DNA of 64,000 nucleotides from Streptomyces sp. ITFR-16 (lineage in GTDB: Bacteria; Actinomycetota; Actinomycetes; Streptomycetales; Streptomycetaceae): the NCBI RefSeq assembly GCF_031844705.1, contig NZ_CP134609.1, positions 1,116,001 through 1,180,000 on the forward strand, written 5' to 3'. Below, piece by piece: positions 42,919-50,869 of the stretch (positions within the stretch are counted from its first letter, which is position 1; each line of letters starts with the position of its first letter). Both the position numbers and the translations under genes were made by a program. The notes under the pieces were generated by a model. That model was not told the DNA's origin. It made no database searches and was given only the letters and a program-made list of their open reading frames with translations.

Positions 42919-44526
42919 TCAGCCGGTACGCCGTCCCGCCCGGCGCCCCCACGGCGCGTGCGGCCCGAAGCCGCGCGCGCCGCGCAGCGCGGCGCGCGCG
43001 GCGTTGGCACCGGGAGCCCCGTGGACCCCGCCGCCGGGGTGGGCGGAGGCCGAGGCGAGGTAGAGGCTCTTCACCGGGGTCTCGGGCCGGCCGAGGCCCG
43101 GCACCGGGCGGAACACCAACTGCTGGTGGGCGGCCGTGGTTCCCCCGTTGATCGCACCGCCGAGCAGGTTGGCGTCCAGGGACTCCAGGGTGGTCGGTGC
43201 GAGCAGCCGGCGCGAGACGATGCGGGACCGGAATCCGGGGGCCCAGCGCTCGACCTCGTTCTCCATGCGATCGGCCATGGCCTCCTGTTCCCGCCGGTCC
43301 CACCGCCCCGTGAGCCCGTCCTCGCCCGCGTCTCCCTTGATCCGGTGCGGTACGTGGGTGTAGGCCCAGGCCGATTCGGTGCCGGCGGGTGAGCGGCTCG
43401 CGTCCGCGGTGGTCATCTGCCCGAAGAGGAGGAAGGGGCGGTCGGGCACCCGGCCCGTGGCGATCTGCGCGGCGAAGCGGGTGAGCCCGTCGACCCCGTC
43501 GGCGAGGTGGACGGTTCCCGCCGAACGCGCCTCGCCTGCGGTCCAGGGCACCGGCCCGCTCAGCGCCCAGTCGGTCTTGAACGTGGCGAAGTCCCACTGG
43601 AACCCGCGCAGGTCCTTCAACAGCCGGTCGGGGAGATACCGCGCGTCGACCAGCTCGCCGTACAGCGCCGGTGCGGACACATCGGCGAGGACGGCCCGGG
43701 ACGCCGGTACGGACTCACCGCCCGCGGTGCGTACGCCGACGGCGCGCCCGCCCCGTACGACGATCCCGGTCACGCGCTCCCCGCAGCGGACCACTCCGCC
43801 GTGCCGCTCCAGCCGCCGCACCAGGGCCGCCGTGAGCGCGCCGGCGCCCCCGACCGGCACCGGAAACCCGTAGGTCTGGCCGAGCATGGACATCAGGTAC
43901 CCGAAGCCCCCGCTGCCCGCCGCTTCCGGGCCGAGGTCCGCGTGCAGCGCGTTGCCCGCGAGCAGCAGCCTGCCCGCCTCGCCGCGGAACTGCTCCTCCC
44001 CCAGCCGCCGGACGGGCAGCAGCAGCATCCGGGCCATCCGGAGGCCGCCGGCCGCCCGGAGCCTGGCGGCGAGACGTACGCCGGAGCGCACCGGCGGGAA
44101 CGGGGTGAACAGGGCGCCCAGGATGTCGGGGCCCAGGCGCTTCCATGTGCCGTACAGGTCGAGCCAGGCGGCGCCGTCGCCAGGGGCGAACGTGTCCAGC
44201 CCCGCCGCGGTGTCCTCGGCCGCGCCGTCCAGGACCGCGCAGCGGCCGTCCGGCAGCGGATGCGCCAGGACGCGCGGGGCGCGGCTCCAGGTGAGGCCCT
44301 CGTCGTGCAGGTCCAGCCCTGCCAGGACGGGAGAGGCGGCGGCCAGGGGGTAGAACGCGCTGAAGAGGTCGTTCACGTAGTCGGGGTGGACGCCCCGGTC
44401 GCTGCGGACCGCGCCGCCGGGCTCCGGCTGTGCCTCCAGCACCTCCACGCTCCAGCCCGAGGCGGCGAGGAGGTTGGCCGCCACGAGGCCGTTGGGTCCC
44501 GCGCCGATGACCACCGCGTCCGGCAT
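42919..44526 (-). CDS. Phytoene desaturase-like FAD/NAD(P) oxidoreductase (CrtI/PDS family)
   Basis: 535 residues from ATG at 44526, with GGAGGT six bases upstream. N-terminal Rossmann motif VIGAGPNGLVAANLLAASGWSVEVLEA (about 5-30), followed by QPEPGGAVRSD, typical of amine oxidase/CrtI-like flavoenzymes; GFPVPVGGAGALTAALVRRLE (near 225) and C-terminal FRPVPGLGRPETPVKSLYLASASAHPGGGVHGAPGANAAR-type FAD contact (in pieces). Many actinobacteria carry such stand-alone CrtI relatives of unknown substrate. No phytoene synthase or GGPP synthase is nearby, so carotenoid synthesis is unlikely. The SRPBCC gene 59 bases upstream is probably in the same operon. Confidence 0.85.
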   Translation of the reverse strand: MPDAVVIGAGPNGLVAANLLAASGWSVEVLEAQPEPGGAVRSDRGVHPDYVNDLFSAFYPLAAASPVLAGLDLHDEGLTWSRAPRVLAHPLPDGRCAVLDGAAEDTAAGLDTFAPGDGAAWLDLYGTWKRLGPDILGALFTPFPPVRSGVRLAARLRAAGGLRMARMLLLPVRRLGEEQFRGEAGRLLLAGNALHADLGPEAAGSGGFGYLMSMLGQTYGFPVPVGGAGALTAALVRRLERHGGVVRCGERVTGIVVRGGRAVGVRTAGGESVPASRAVLADVSAPALYGELVDARYLPDRLLKDLRGFQWDFATFKTDWALSGPVPWTAGEARSAGTVHLADGVDGLTRFAAQIATGRVPDRPFLLFGQMTTADASRSPAGTESAWAYTHVPHRIKGDAGEDGLTGRWDRREQEAMADRMENEVERWAPGFRSRIVSRRLLAPTTLESLDANLLGGAINGGTTAAHQQLVFRPVPGLGRPETPVKSLYLASASAHPGGGVHGAPGANAARAALRGARGFGPHAPWGRRAGRRTG

Positions 44527-44585
44527 GGACACCTCCATGTGCTCGGCCGCCGGCCGCCGCCCTGCGGGGAGCGGCCGGGCGGCGG

Positions 44586-45041
44586 TCAGGCTGCCCGGGT
44601 CCTGGGGCGAGGGGCGTTCTCGACGGTGTCCGCCAGTCGGGCGAGCATGCTGCGGTGGCGCAGCTGGATCACCGCGTCCACGGCGGTGTTGTGGAGCTTT
44701 CCGGCGGGCCCGCGCAAGGGGTGTTCGTCGATGGTGACCAGGGCGTTCCCGCCCCAGGGCTGCACCTTCAGCGCGATCCGTACGGTGCCGAGCCGGCCGC
44801 TGTCCACCTCCAGTTCCAGCACTCCGGGCGCCTCGCAACGCCGGACGATCGTCCGGCCCGTCGTGGACCAGGGGCCGAGCCGGACCGTGTACGCGATGCT
44901 GGAGCCGGCCTGTGGCCACGCCCCCTCGGCGGGCCGGGACTCCGACGTCCCCACGACCCAGTCGCCGTACCGGGTGCCGTCCGCGAGAACGGCCCAGACG
45001 TCGTCAACGGTGCGTTCGATCAGTCGGTGGCGTACGGCCAT
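44586..45041 (-). CDS. SRPBCC (polyketide cyclase/START-like) family protein
   Basis: 151 residues. Starts RHRLIERTVDDVWAVLADGTRYGDWVVGT, the helix-strand opening of the SRPBCC hydrophobic-ligand fold, with strands VRIALKVQPWGGNALVTIDEH and a long C-terminal helix QLRHRSMLARLADTVE. It likely binds a hydrophobic metabolite. Upstream partner of the CrtI-like oxidoreductase on the same strand, which suggests shared handling of a lipid-like substrate. Confidence 0.85.
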   Translation of the reverse strand: MAVRHRLIERTVDDVWAVLADGTRYGDWVVGTSESRPAEGAWPQAGSSIAYTVRLGPWSTTGRTIVRRCEAPGVLELEVDSGRLGTVRIALKVQPWGGNALVTIDEHPLRGPAGKLHNTAVDAVIQLRHRSMLARLADTVENAPRPRTRAA

Positions 45042-45207
45042 CAGTCCTCCAGATCTCGTCGGGTGCGCCGGGACCCTCCCGCACCCGGACCATTCGGGCC
45101 CACCCCTTCACTCTCGCAAGCATCCGGAGGATCCGCCGCCCGCCCGGTGCCCGGCGGCGTGATCCAGATGCGGGCGACCGGGCGGAGCGCGACGATCGAA
45201 GGGCGCG

Positions 45208-46608
45208 TCAGTGCGCGTACTGACTGATGCCCCGAGGCACGTAGGCGCCCTGGCCGGGCTTCCCCACGTACGCGCGGTTGTCGACCACGGGAACCCCGCG
45301 CGACAGGACGGTCTCCACCCGCCCGGTCACGCGCTTGCCCTCGTACGCCGAGTAGTCGACGTTCATGTGGTGCGTCTCGGCGGAGATGGTCTGCTCGGCG
45401 TGCGGGTCGTAGATGACGATGTCGGCGTCCGAACCGGGCGCGATGGTGCCCTTCTTCGGGTAGAGGCCGAACATCCGGGCCGGCGAGGCGCAGGCGATCT
45501 CGATCCAGCGGCGGCGGGAGATATGGCCGTCCACCACCGCCTGGTGCAGCAGGTCCATCCGGTTCTCGACGCCCGGCATGCCGTTGGGGATCTTCGAGAA
45601 GTCACCGCGGCCCATCTCCTTCTGCCCGGAGAAGCAGAAGGGGCAGTGGTCGGTGGAGACGACCTGGAGCTCGTTGTTGCGCAGGCCCCGCCACAGCGAT
45701 TCCTGATGCTCCCTGGGCCGAAGGGGCGTGGAGCAGACGTACTTGGCACCCTCGAAGTCCGGCTCGGCGAGGTTGTCGGTGGACAGGAAGAGGTACTGCG
45801 GGCAGGTCTCGCCGAAGACCGGCAGCCCCTTGTGGCGGGCGGCGGCGATCTCGGCGACGGCCTCGTCCGCGGAGACGTGCACGATGTAGAGCGGGGAGCC
45901 GGCGACGCGGGCGAGCTGGATCGCGCGGTGCGTGGCCTCGGCCTCCAGGGCCACCTTCCGTACGTCTCCGTGGTAGCGCGGGTCGGTGCGGCCCTCGGCC
46001 AGTGCCTGCTCGACGAGGACGTCGATGGCGATGCCGTTCTCCGCGTGCATCATGATCAGGCCGCCGTTGGACCCGGCGCGCTGCATGGCCCGCAGGATCT
46101 GTCCGTCGTCGCTGTAGAAGACGCCGGGGTAGGCCATGAACAGCTTGAAGGAGGTGACCCCCTCCGCGACCAGCAGGTCCATCTCCTTGAGCGACGACTC
46201 GTTCACGTCGGCCAGGATCATGTGGAACGCGTAGTCGATGGCGCAGTTGCCGTCCGCCTTCGCGTACCAGGCGTCGAGACCCTCGCGCAGCGAGCGGCCC
46301 ACGGACTGGATGGCGAAGTCGACGATCGTGGTGGTGCCGCCCCAGGCGGCGGCCCGGGTGCCGGTCTCGAAGGTGTCGGCTGCGAACGTCCCGCCGAACG
46401 GCATCTCCATGTGGGTGTGCGCGTCGACGCCCCCCGGGATGACGTATTTGCCGGTGGCGTCGATGGTCCGGTCGGCGGTCCAGCCGGCTGCGGCGTCGGT
46501 GCCGTGCGCGGCGAGTGCGGCGACACGGCCGCCGTCGATGAGTACGTCGGCGTGGATCTCGTCGGACGCGGTGATGACGAGGCCGCCGTGGATGACGGTG
46601 CGGCTCAT
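45208..46608 (-). CDS. hydA: Dihydropyrimidinase (D-hydantoinase)
   Basis: 466 residues from ATG at 46608 (GAGGAGG upstream). Amidohydrolase with the metal motif GGVDAHTHMEMPFGG (near 60), carboxylated Lys in SFKLFMAYPGVFY (near 155), His ligands in IVHVSADEA and VSTDHCPFCF (Asp ligand), and closing PGQGAYVPRG. It opens the ring of dihydrouracil/dihydrothymine or hydantoins to the N-carbamoyl amino acid. The next step would be the beta-ureidopropionase-like enzyme at 49844. Divergent from a secreted phosphatase gene; a palindrome 29-42 bases upstream of its start is shared with the nitrilase operon. Confidence 0.93.
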   Translation of the reverse strand: MSRTVIHGGLVITASDEIHADVLIDGGRVAALAAHGTDAAAGWTADRTIDATGKYVIPGGVDAHTHMEMPFGGTFAADTFETGTRAAAWGGTTTIVDFAIQSVGRSLREGLDAWYAKADGNCAIDYAFHMILADVNESSLKEMDLLVAEGVTSFKLFMAYPGVFYSDDGQILRAMQRAGSNGGLIMMHAENGIAIDVLVEQALAEGRTDPRYHGDVRKVALEAEATHRAIQLARVAGSPLYIVHVSADEAVAEIAAARHKGLPVFGETCPQYLFLSTDNLAEPDFEGAKYVCSTPLRPREHQESLWRGLRNNELQVVSTDHCPFCFSGQKEMGRGDFSKIPNGMPGVENRMDLLHQAVVDGHISRRRWIEIACASPARMFGLYPKKGTIAPGSDADIVIYDPHAEQTISAETHHMNVDYSAYEGKRVTGRVETVLSRGVPVVDNRAYVGKPGQGAYVPRGISQYAH

Positions 46609-46970
46609 GTACCCCTCCTCACTGTGGCGGAATGGGTCTACGCACGTAGACAAGGTGCGTGGTGAAGAACGTAGAAGTGGGTTACCCACTGTGGCAATAC
46701 CGCTGCCGCTAACCGCTGAAGACGTTTCTGTTTCACCCGTCCGGCACTCGACCGGCCCAGCGCGCGGCAGACCTCCCGTCGCCCTCGTCCGAGGGGTTCC
46801 CCCACCCTCTCGATAACGGTACGGTCACGGGTCTGGTCCAAATGTTGAGTACGGTTCATGCGCTCGCCCCGTCCCCGGTGCGGTCCGCTCACCACCGGCC
46901 GGGAGTCTCGGACTCGCCGCCGGGCGGCCCGAGTTGGCCCGGCGCCCACCCACCGATCCCGGAGGATCAC
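46609..46970. other. Divergent control region between dihydropyrimidinase and phosphatase genes
   Basis: 362 bases. It contains the TCTACGCACGTAGA operator candidate (46637-46650), GTGGGTTACCCAC (46677-46689, palindromic) and further plus-strand leader sequence up to the GGAGG of the phosphatase gene. No gene seen. Confidence 0.7.
46637..46650. promoter_or_regulatory. Shared palindromic operator, copy 1 (dihydropyrimidinase promoter)
   Basis: TCTACG-CA-CGTAGA, a perfect 6-bp inverted repeat with two-base centre. The same palindrome with a different centre (TCTACG-CC-CGTAGA) lies upstream of the nitrilase/aminotransferase operon at 50729-50742. Flanks also match: both are followed by ACA, then GTGCGT and GA-GAACGTA. 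It ends 29 bases upstream of the hydA start, so it likely overlaps the promoter or transcript start. Confidence 0.75.
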
Positions 46971-48515
46971 GTGTCCCTCTCGCGCTCCGCGCGTACCGTG
47001 CTGGCGACCGCCACCGTCGCCGCCGTCGCCCTCCCGCTCGCCTCCACCGCCGCCCACGCCCAGGGCGCCCGGCTCGGCGCGAGCGCCGCCGCCGCTCCGT
47101 ACGCCGGTCTGCCGTCCGGCACCAAGCAGAAGAAGACGCTGGTCATCGGCGTGGACGGCGCCGCCTTCGACGTGTTCGCGCGCGCCGATGTGCCGCACCT
47201 CGACCGACTGCGGGCCCAGGGCCTCACCGCACGGAGCAACCTGTACGCCGAGCCGATGGCGCCGACCGTCTCCGGCGCCGGCTGGTCCACCATCGCCACG
47301 GGCGTCTGGCCCGACAAGCACAACGTGAAGGACAACAACTTCACCAACCCCAACTACGGTCAGTACCCCGACTACGCGACCCGGCTGGAGACGGCGGACC
47401 CCGCCGTCTCCACGCTCGTCGTCGGCACCTGGAGCCCCGTCCCGGAGATCATTTTCGGGGCGAAGACCGATCTGCGGATCGCGGGCGGCAACGACGAGGG
47501 CACCACCGCCAAGGCCGCGGACTACCTCGCCCACGGCAACCCCGACTCCACGTTCGTCCACCTGGACGAGGTGGACGAGGCCGGCCACAGCTCCGGCTCG
47601 GCGAGCGCCGCCTACGCCGCGGCGCTGCACACCGCCGACACCCAGGTGGGCCGGCTGCTGGACGCCGTCGCCGCACGGCCGACGTACGCCTCCGAGGACT
47701 GGCTCGTCGTCGTCACCGCCGACCACGGTCACACGCCCACCGGCGGCCACGGCGGCAACACCCCGCTGGAGCGCGGCACCTTCGTGATCGCCCGGGGCAG
47801 CGGCATCGCGCCCGGCTCGGTGCGCGACGACGTGAAGATCACCGACATCGCGCCCACCGTCCTGCGCCACGAGGGCGTCGCCACCGACCCGGCGTGGAAC
47901 CTCGACGGCACCGCGCTCGCCGAGCTGAAGCCGGACGCCTTCGACGCGCTGCGCCCCTCGCTCCGTACCCGCGTCGACGAGACGGGGCTCCCCGCCGACG
48001 CCAGGGGCTGGACGACCACCGCACCCAACGGCTGGTCCATCGACAATTCGAGGATGCCGGCCGGCGGGGTCACCGAGTGGCGCGGCTGGTCCTTCGCCAC
48101 CGATGAGTTCTGGTCCAACACCCAGCTCGGCCAGGCCCGCGAGACAAACGTCCGGGCCCGCAACGTCTTCGCGGTCGCCGACTCCGACGAGTGGGACGAC
48201 AAGGCGCACGACGCCGGGCAGTTCGACTCCACTCTGGTCAGCCCCGCGTACCAGCTCGACGGATCGGCGTCGGCGACCCTCTCGTACGCGACGGACTACC
48301 GCGTCGACGGCCCGCAGACCGGTGATGTGTACGTCTCCTACGACGGCGGCGCCCCGCAGCTCGTCAAGTCGTACCGGGCGAACGCCAACACGGTCGAGCG
48401 GCTGCGGCTCACCGTCCCGGCCGGGGCCGGGACGGCCCGGCTGAGCTTCCGTTACACCGGCACGAACAGCGCCTTCTGGACCGTGGACCAGGTGGCGTTC
48501 GGCCAGGCGGGCTGA
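46971..48515 (+). CDS. Secreted alkaline phosphatase family / nucleotide pyrophosphatase-type phosphodiesterase
   Basis: 514 residues from GTG at 46971, preceded by GGAGGATCAC. Signal peptide about 1-32 (VLATATVAAVALPLASTAAHA-QG). Type I phosphodiesterase/nucleotide pyrophosphatase fold (about 50-320): first metal Asp in LVIGVDGAAFD, nucleophile Thr in EPMAPTVSGAGWS, further metal residues in HLDEVDEAGHSSG and VVTADHGHTPTGGHGG. Residues about 360-514 form a beta-sandwich (WSFATDEFW, TLSYATDYRVDG, TARLSFRYTGTNSAFW) resembling an extracellular carbohydrate- or cleaved-adhesion domain. Cleaves phosphodiester or monoester bonds outside the cell. Confidence 0.9.
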   Translation: MSLSRSARTVLATATVAAVALPLASTAAHAQGARLGASAAAAPYAGLPSGTKQKKTLVIGVDGAAFDVFARADVPHLDRLRAQGLTARSNLYAEPMAPTVSGAGWSTIATGVWPDKHNVKDNNFTNPNYGQYPDYATRLETADPAVSTLVVGTWSPVPEIIFGAKTDLRIAGGNDEGTTAKAADYLAHGNPDSTFVHLDEVDEAGHSSGSASAAYAAALHTADTQVGRLLDAVAARPTYASEDWLVVVTADHGHTPTGGHGGNTPLERGTFVIARGSGIAPGSVRDDVKITDIAPTVLRHEGVATDPAWNLDGTALAELKPDAFDALRPSLRTRVDETGLPADARGWTTTAPNGWSIDNSRMPAGGVTEWRGWSFATDEFWSNTQLGQARETNVRARNVFAVADSDEWDDKAHDAGQFDSTLVSPAYQLDGSASATLSYATDYRVDGPQTGDVYVSYDGGAPQLVKSYRANANTVERLRLTVPAGAGTARLSFRYTGTNSAFWTVDQVAFGQAG

Positions 48516-48521
48516 CCGGGC

Positions 48522-48554
48522 GCGGGGGTGCGGCGACGGCCGCCGCACCCCCGC
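48522..48554. terminator. Bidirectional terminator between phosphatase and aminotransferase genes
   Basis: Perfect 13-bp stem GCGGGGGTGCGGC (48522-48534) and its complement (48542-48554), seven-base loop GACGGCC, six bases after the phosphatase stop and nine bases before the convergent aminotransferase stop. Confidence 0.85.
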
Positions 48555-48563
48555 CCCCTCGGC

Positions 48564-49847
48564 TCAGCCCACCGCGCGCAGCGCGTCGGCGAGGATCGCC
48601 GCGCCCTCCTCCGCCTCCGCGACGGACAGCGAGAGCGGCGGGGCGATCCGCAGCACGCTGGTGTTGTGGCCGCCGCCCTTGCCGATGAGCAGCCCGCCCT
48701 CGCGGGCCGCCTCCAGCACGGCGGCGGCCGCCTCCGGGTCGGCCTCGTCCGTACCGGGCTTGACCAGCTCGATACCGATCATCAGGCCGCGCCCGCGCAC
48801 CTCCCGTACGCACTCCGATGCCGCGCCGATCGCGCGCAGCCGCTCGATGAGCAGCCCGCCGACCCGGCGGGCGTTGCCCTGGAGATCGTGTTCGAGGAGG
48901 TACGAGAGGTTGGCGAGGCCGGCCGCCATGGTGACCGGGGAGCCGCCGAACGTCGAAATGGAGTTGGCGTCCAGGCAGTTCATCACCTCGGCGCGGGCCA
49001 CGACGCCGCCGATCGACATGCCGTTGCCGATGCCCTTGGCGAAGGTGAGGATGTCCGGCGGCCCGTTCTGCGCGTGCGCCTGCCAGCCCCAGAAGTGCTC
49101 GCCGGAGCGGCCCCAGCCGGTCTGCACCTCGTCGGAGATCCACAGGATGCCGTGCCGGTCCAGGACCTCGCGGAACGCCGCGTACAGGCCGTCGGGCGGC
49201 GAGGTGAACCCGCCCACGCCCTGGATGGGTTCGGCGATCAGCGCGGCCGGCGCCCGGGTGTGGCCGAGCAGGTCCTCCAGGTCCGCGACGCAGGCGGCGA
49301 TGAACTCCCCGTCGCCCAGGTGCGCGTACGGCCCCCGGGTGCGGACGCCGCCGTGCACGTACAGGGTCTGGAGCGGCGAGAGGCTGGTGGGCGACCAGCC
49401 GCTGTTGCCGGTGACGGAGACCGCCGAGAACGACCGGCCGTGGTAGCTGTTGCGCATCGCGAGGATCTGGTTCGACCTGCGGTACGTGGTGGCCAGGAGC
49501 AGCGCCGTGTCATTGGCCTCGGTGCCGGACGTGGTGAAGAAGACCCGGGCCTCGGGGATGCCGGAGAGCGTGGCGACGCGCTCGGCCAGCTCGACCATGG
49601 GCCGGTTCAGATAGAGCGTGGAGGAGTGGATGATCCGCCCGGCCTGCTCGCTGACGGCCTTGGTGACCTCGGGCAGCGCGTGGGCCGTCATGGTGGTGAG
49701 GATGCCGCCGAAGAAGTCCAGGTAGCGCCTGCCGTCCGCGTCCCAGACGTGGCGGCCCTCGCCGTGGGTGATCTCCAGCGGGTCGCGGTAGTAGAGCGCG
49801 AGCCAGTCGGGGCTGACCGCGACATGGCGGCGGTGCAGACTGCTCAC
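48564..49847 (-). CDS. Class III (omega) aminotransferase, probably beta-alanine/beta-aminoisobutyrate:pyruvate type
   Basis: 427 residues from GTG at 49847, overlapping the nitrilase stop by four bases (GTGA). PLP fold type I: FFTTSGTEANDTALLLA (phosphate loop near 105), AEPIQGVGGF, WISDEVQTGWGRSG and the PLP lysine in TFAKGIGNGMSIGG (near 270). In reductive pyrimidine breakdown beta-alanine or beta-aminoisobutyrate released by the amidohydrolase would be transaminated here; coupling to the beta-ureidopropionase-like gene and a shared operator with dihydropyrimidinase support this role. Confidence 0.9.
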   Translation of the reverse strand: MSSLHRRHVAVSPDWLALYYRDPLEITHGEGRHVWDADGRRYLDFFGGILTTMTAHALPEVTKAVSEQAGRIIHSSTLYLNRPMVELAERVATLSGIPEARVFFTTSGTEANDTALLLATTYRRSNQILAMRNSYHGRSFSAVSVTGNSGWSPTSLSPLQTLYVHGGVRTRGPYAHLGDGEFIAACVADLEDLLGHTRAPAALIAEPIQGVGGFTSPPDGLYAAFREVLDRHGILWISDEVQTGWGRSGEHFWGWQAHAQNGPPDILTFAKGIGNGMSIGGVVARAEVMNCLDANSISTFGGSPVTMAAGLANLSYLLEHDLQGNARRVGGLLIERLRAIGAASECVREVRGRGLMIGIELVKPGTDEADPEAAAAVLEAAREGGLLIGKGGGHNTSVLRIAPPLSLSVAEAEEGAAILADALRAVG

Positions 49848-50686
49848 GGCTCCACCAGTCCCTCGTACGCGTCGGGGCGGCGGTCGCGGTAGAACGCCCA
49901 CTGTTGGCGGACCTCGTCGATGAGCCCGAAGTCCAGGTCGCGTACGAGGAGTTCCTCGGCCTTGTCGCTGGCGACGTCGCCGACGAACTGGCCGCGCGGG
50001 TCGACGAAGTAGCTGGTGCCGTAGAAGTCGTTGTCGCCGTACTCCTCCTGGCCGACGCGGTTGATCGCGGCGATGAAGTACTCGTTGGCGACGGCGGAGG
50101 CGGGCTGTTCCAGCTGCCAGAGGTAGCCGGAGAGGCCGCGCGAGGTGGCGGACGGGTTGTACACCAACTGGGCCCCGTTGAGTCCCAGTTGCCGCCACCC
50201 CTCGGGGAAGTGCCGGTCGTAGCAGATGTAGACGCCGACCTTGCCGACGGCGGTGTCGAAGACCGGCCAGCCGACGTTGCCGGGCTTGAAGTAGTACTTC
50301 TCCCAGAACCCCTTGACCTGCGGGATGTGGTGCTTGCGGTACTTGCCGAGGTACGAGCCGTCGGCGTCGATCACGGCGGCGGTGTTGTAGTAGAAGCCGG
50401 ACTGCTCCAGCTCGAAGACCGGGACGACGATCACCATGCCGGTCTCGCGGGCCAGCTCCCGCATCCGCTGCACGGTCGGGCCGTCGGGCACGGCCTCGGC
50501 CCAGCGGTAGTGCTCGGGCTCCTGCACCTGGCAGAAGTAGGGGGCGTTGAACACCTCCTGGAAGCCGATGATCTTCGCCCCCTGCCGGGCGGCCTCGCGC
50601 GCGTGTTCCTCGTGCTTGGCGATCATGGATTCGGTGTCGCCGGTCCAGGTCGCCTGGACGAGTGCGGCGCGTACGACTTGGGACAT
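49844..50686 (-). CDS. Nitrilase-superfamily carbon-nitrogen hydrolase, probably beta-ureidopropionase
   Basis: 280 residues, ATG at 50686 after AAGGAG. Glu-Lys-Cys triad: Glu in GFQEVFNAPYF (near 44), Lys in YRKHHIPQ (near 120) and Cys in VGVYICYDRHFPEGWR (near 155). FYLGKYRKHHIPQVKGFWEKYYFKPGN-type sequence groups it with beta-ureidopropionase and N-carbamoyl-D-amino acid amidohydrolase. It would release NH3, CO2 and a beta-amino acid from the dihydropyrimidinase product. First gene of a two-gene operon; the TCTACG-N2-CGTAGA palindrome lies 43 bases upstream of its start. Confidence 0.92.
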   Translation of the reverse strand: MSQVVRAALVQATWTGDTESMIAKHEEHAREAARQGAKIIGFQEVFNAPYFCQVQEPEHYRWAEAVPDGPTVQRMRELARETGMVIVVPVFELEQSGFYYNTAAVIDADGSYLGKYRKHHIPQVKGFWEKYYFKPGNVGWPVFDTAVGKVGVYICYDRHFPEGWRQLGLNGAQLVYNPSATSRGLSGYLWQLEQPASAVANEYFIAAINRVGQEEYGDNDFYGTSYFVDPRGQFVGDVASDKAEELLVRDLDFGLIDEVRQQWAFYRDRRPDAYEGLVEP

Positions 50687-50728
50687 GAGCTGCTCCTTCG
50701 ACGCGGCGTCAGAGAGCCTCTTCGCGTT

Positions 50729-50742
50729 TCTACGCCCGTAGA
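50729..50742. promoter_or_regulatory. Shared palindromic operator, copy 2 (nitrilase/aminotransferase promoter)
   Basis: TCTACG-CC-CGTAGA, a perfect 6-bp inverted repeat. Matches the site at 46637-46650 upstream of dihydropyrimidinase in both arms and in flanking bases (ACA, GTGCGTA, GAGAACGTA). One regulator probably controls both operons; its gene was not found in the window. Confidence 0.75.
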
Positions 50743-50869
50743 CACGTGCGTAGGGGAGAACGTAAGCCCCGTCACACAGCGGGGCAAGACCATCGCCGTG
50801 AACCGGCGGAGTCGATCATGTTTCACACCCGTGCGGTCCAGTCCCGGGCGGCGCCGCTCCCCGCCCCCC

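Noticed and set aside
42919..45041. Carotenoid biosynthesis locus suggested by the CrtI-like protein.
   Set aside because: No phytoene synthase, GGPP synthase or cyclase nearby; stand-alone CrtI relatives are common.
46830..46845. GGTCTGGTCC before the phosphatase gene as a further DasR site.
   Set aside because: It is not palindromic (GGTC/GTCC) and occurs once; too weak to call.
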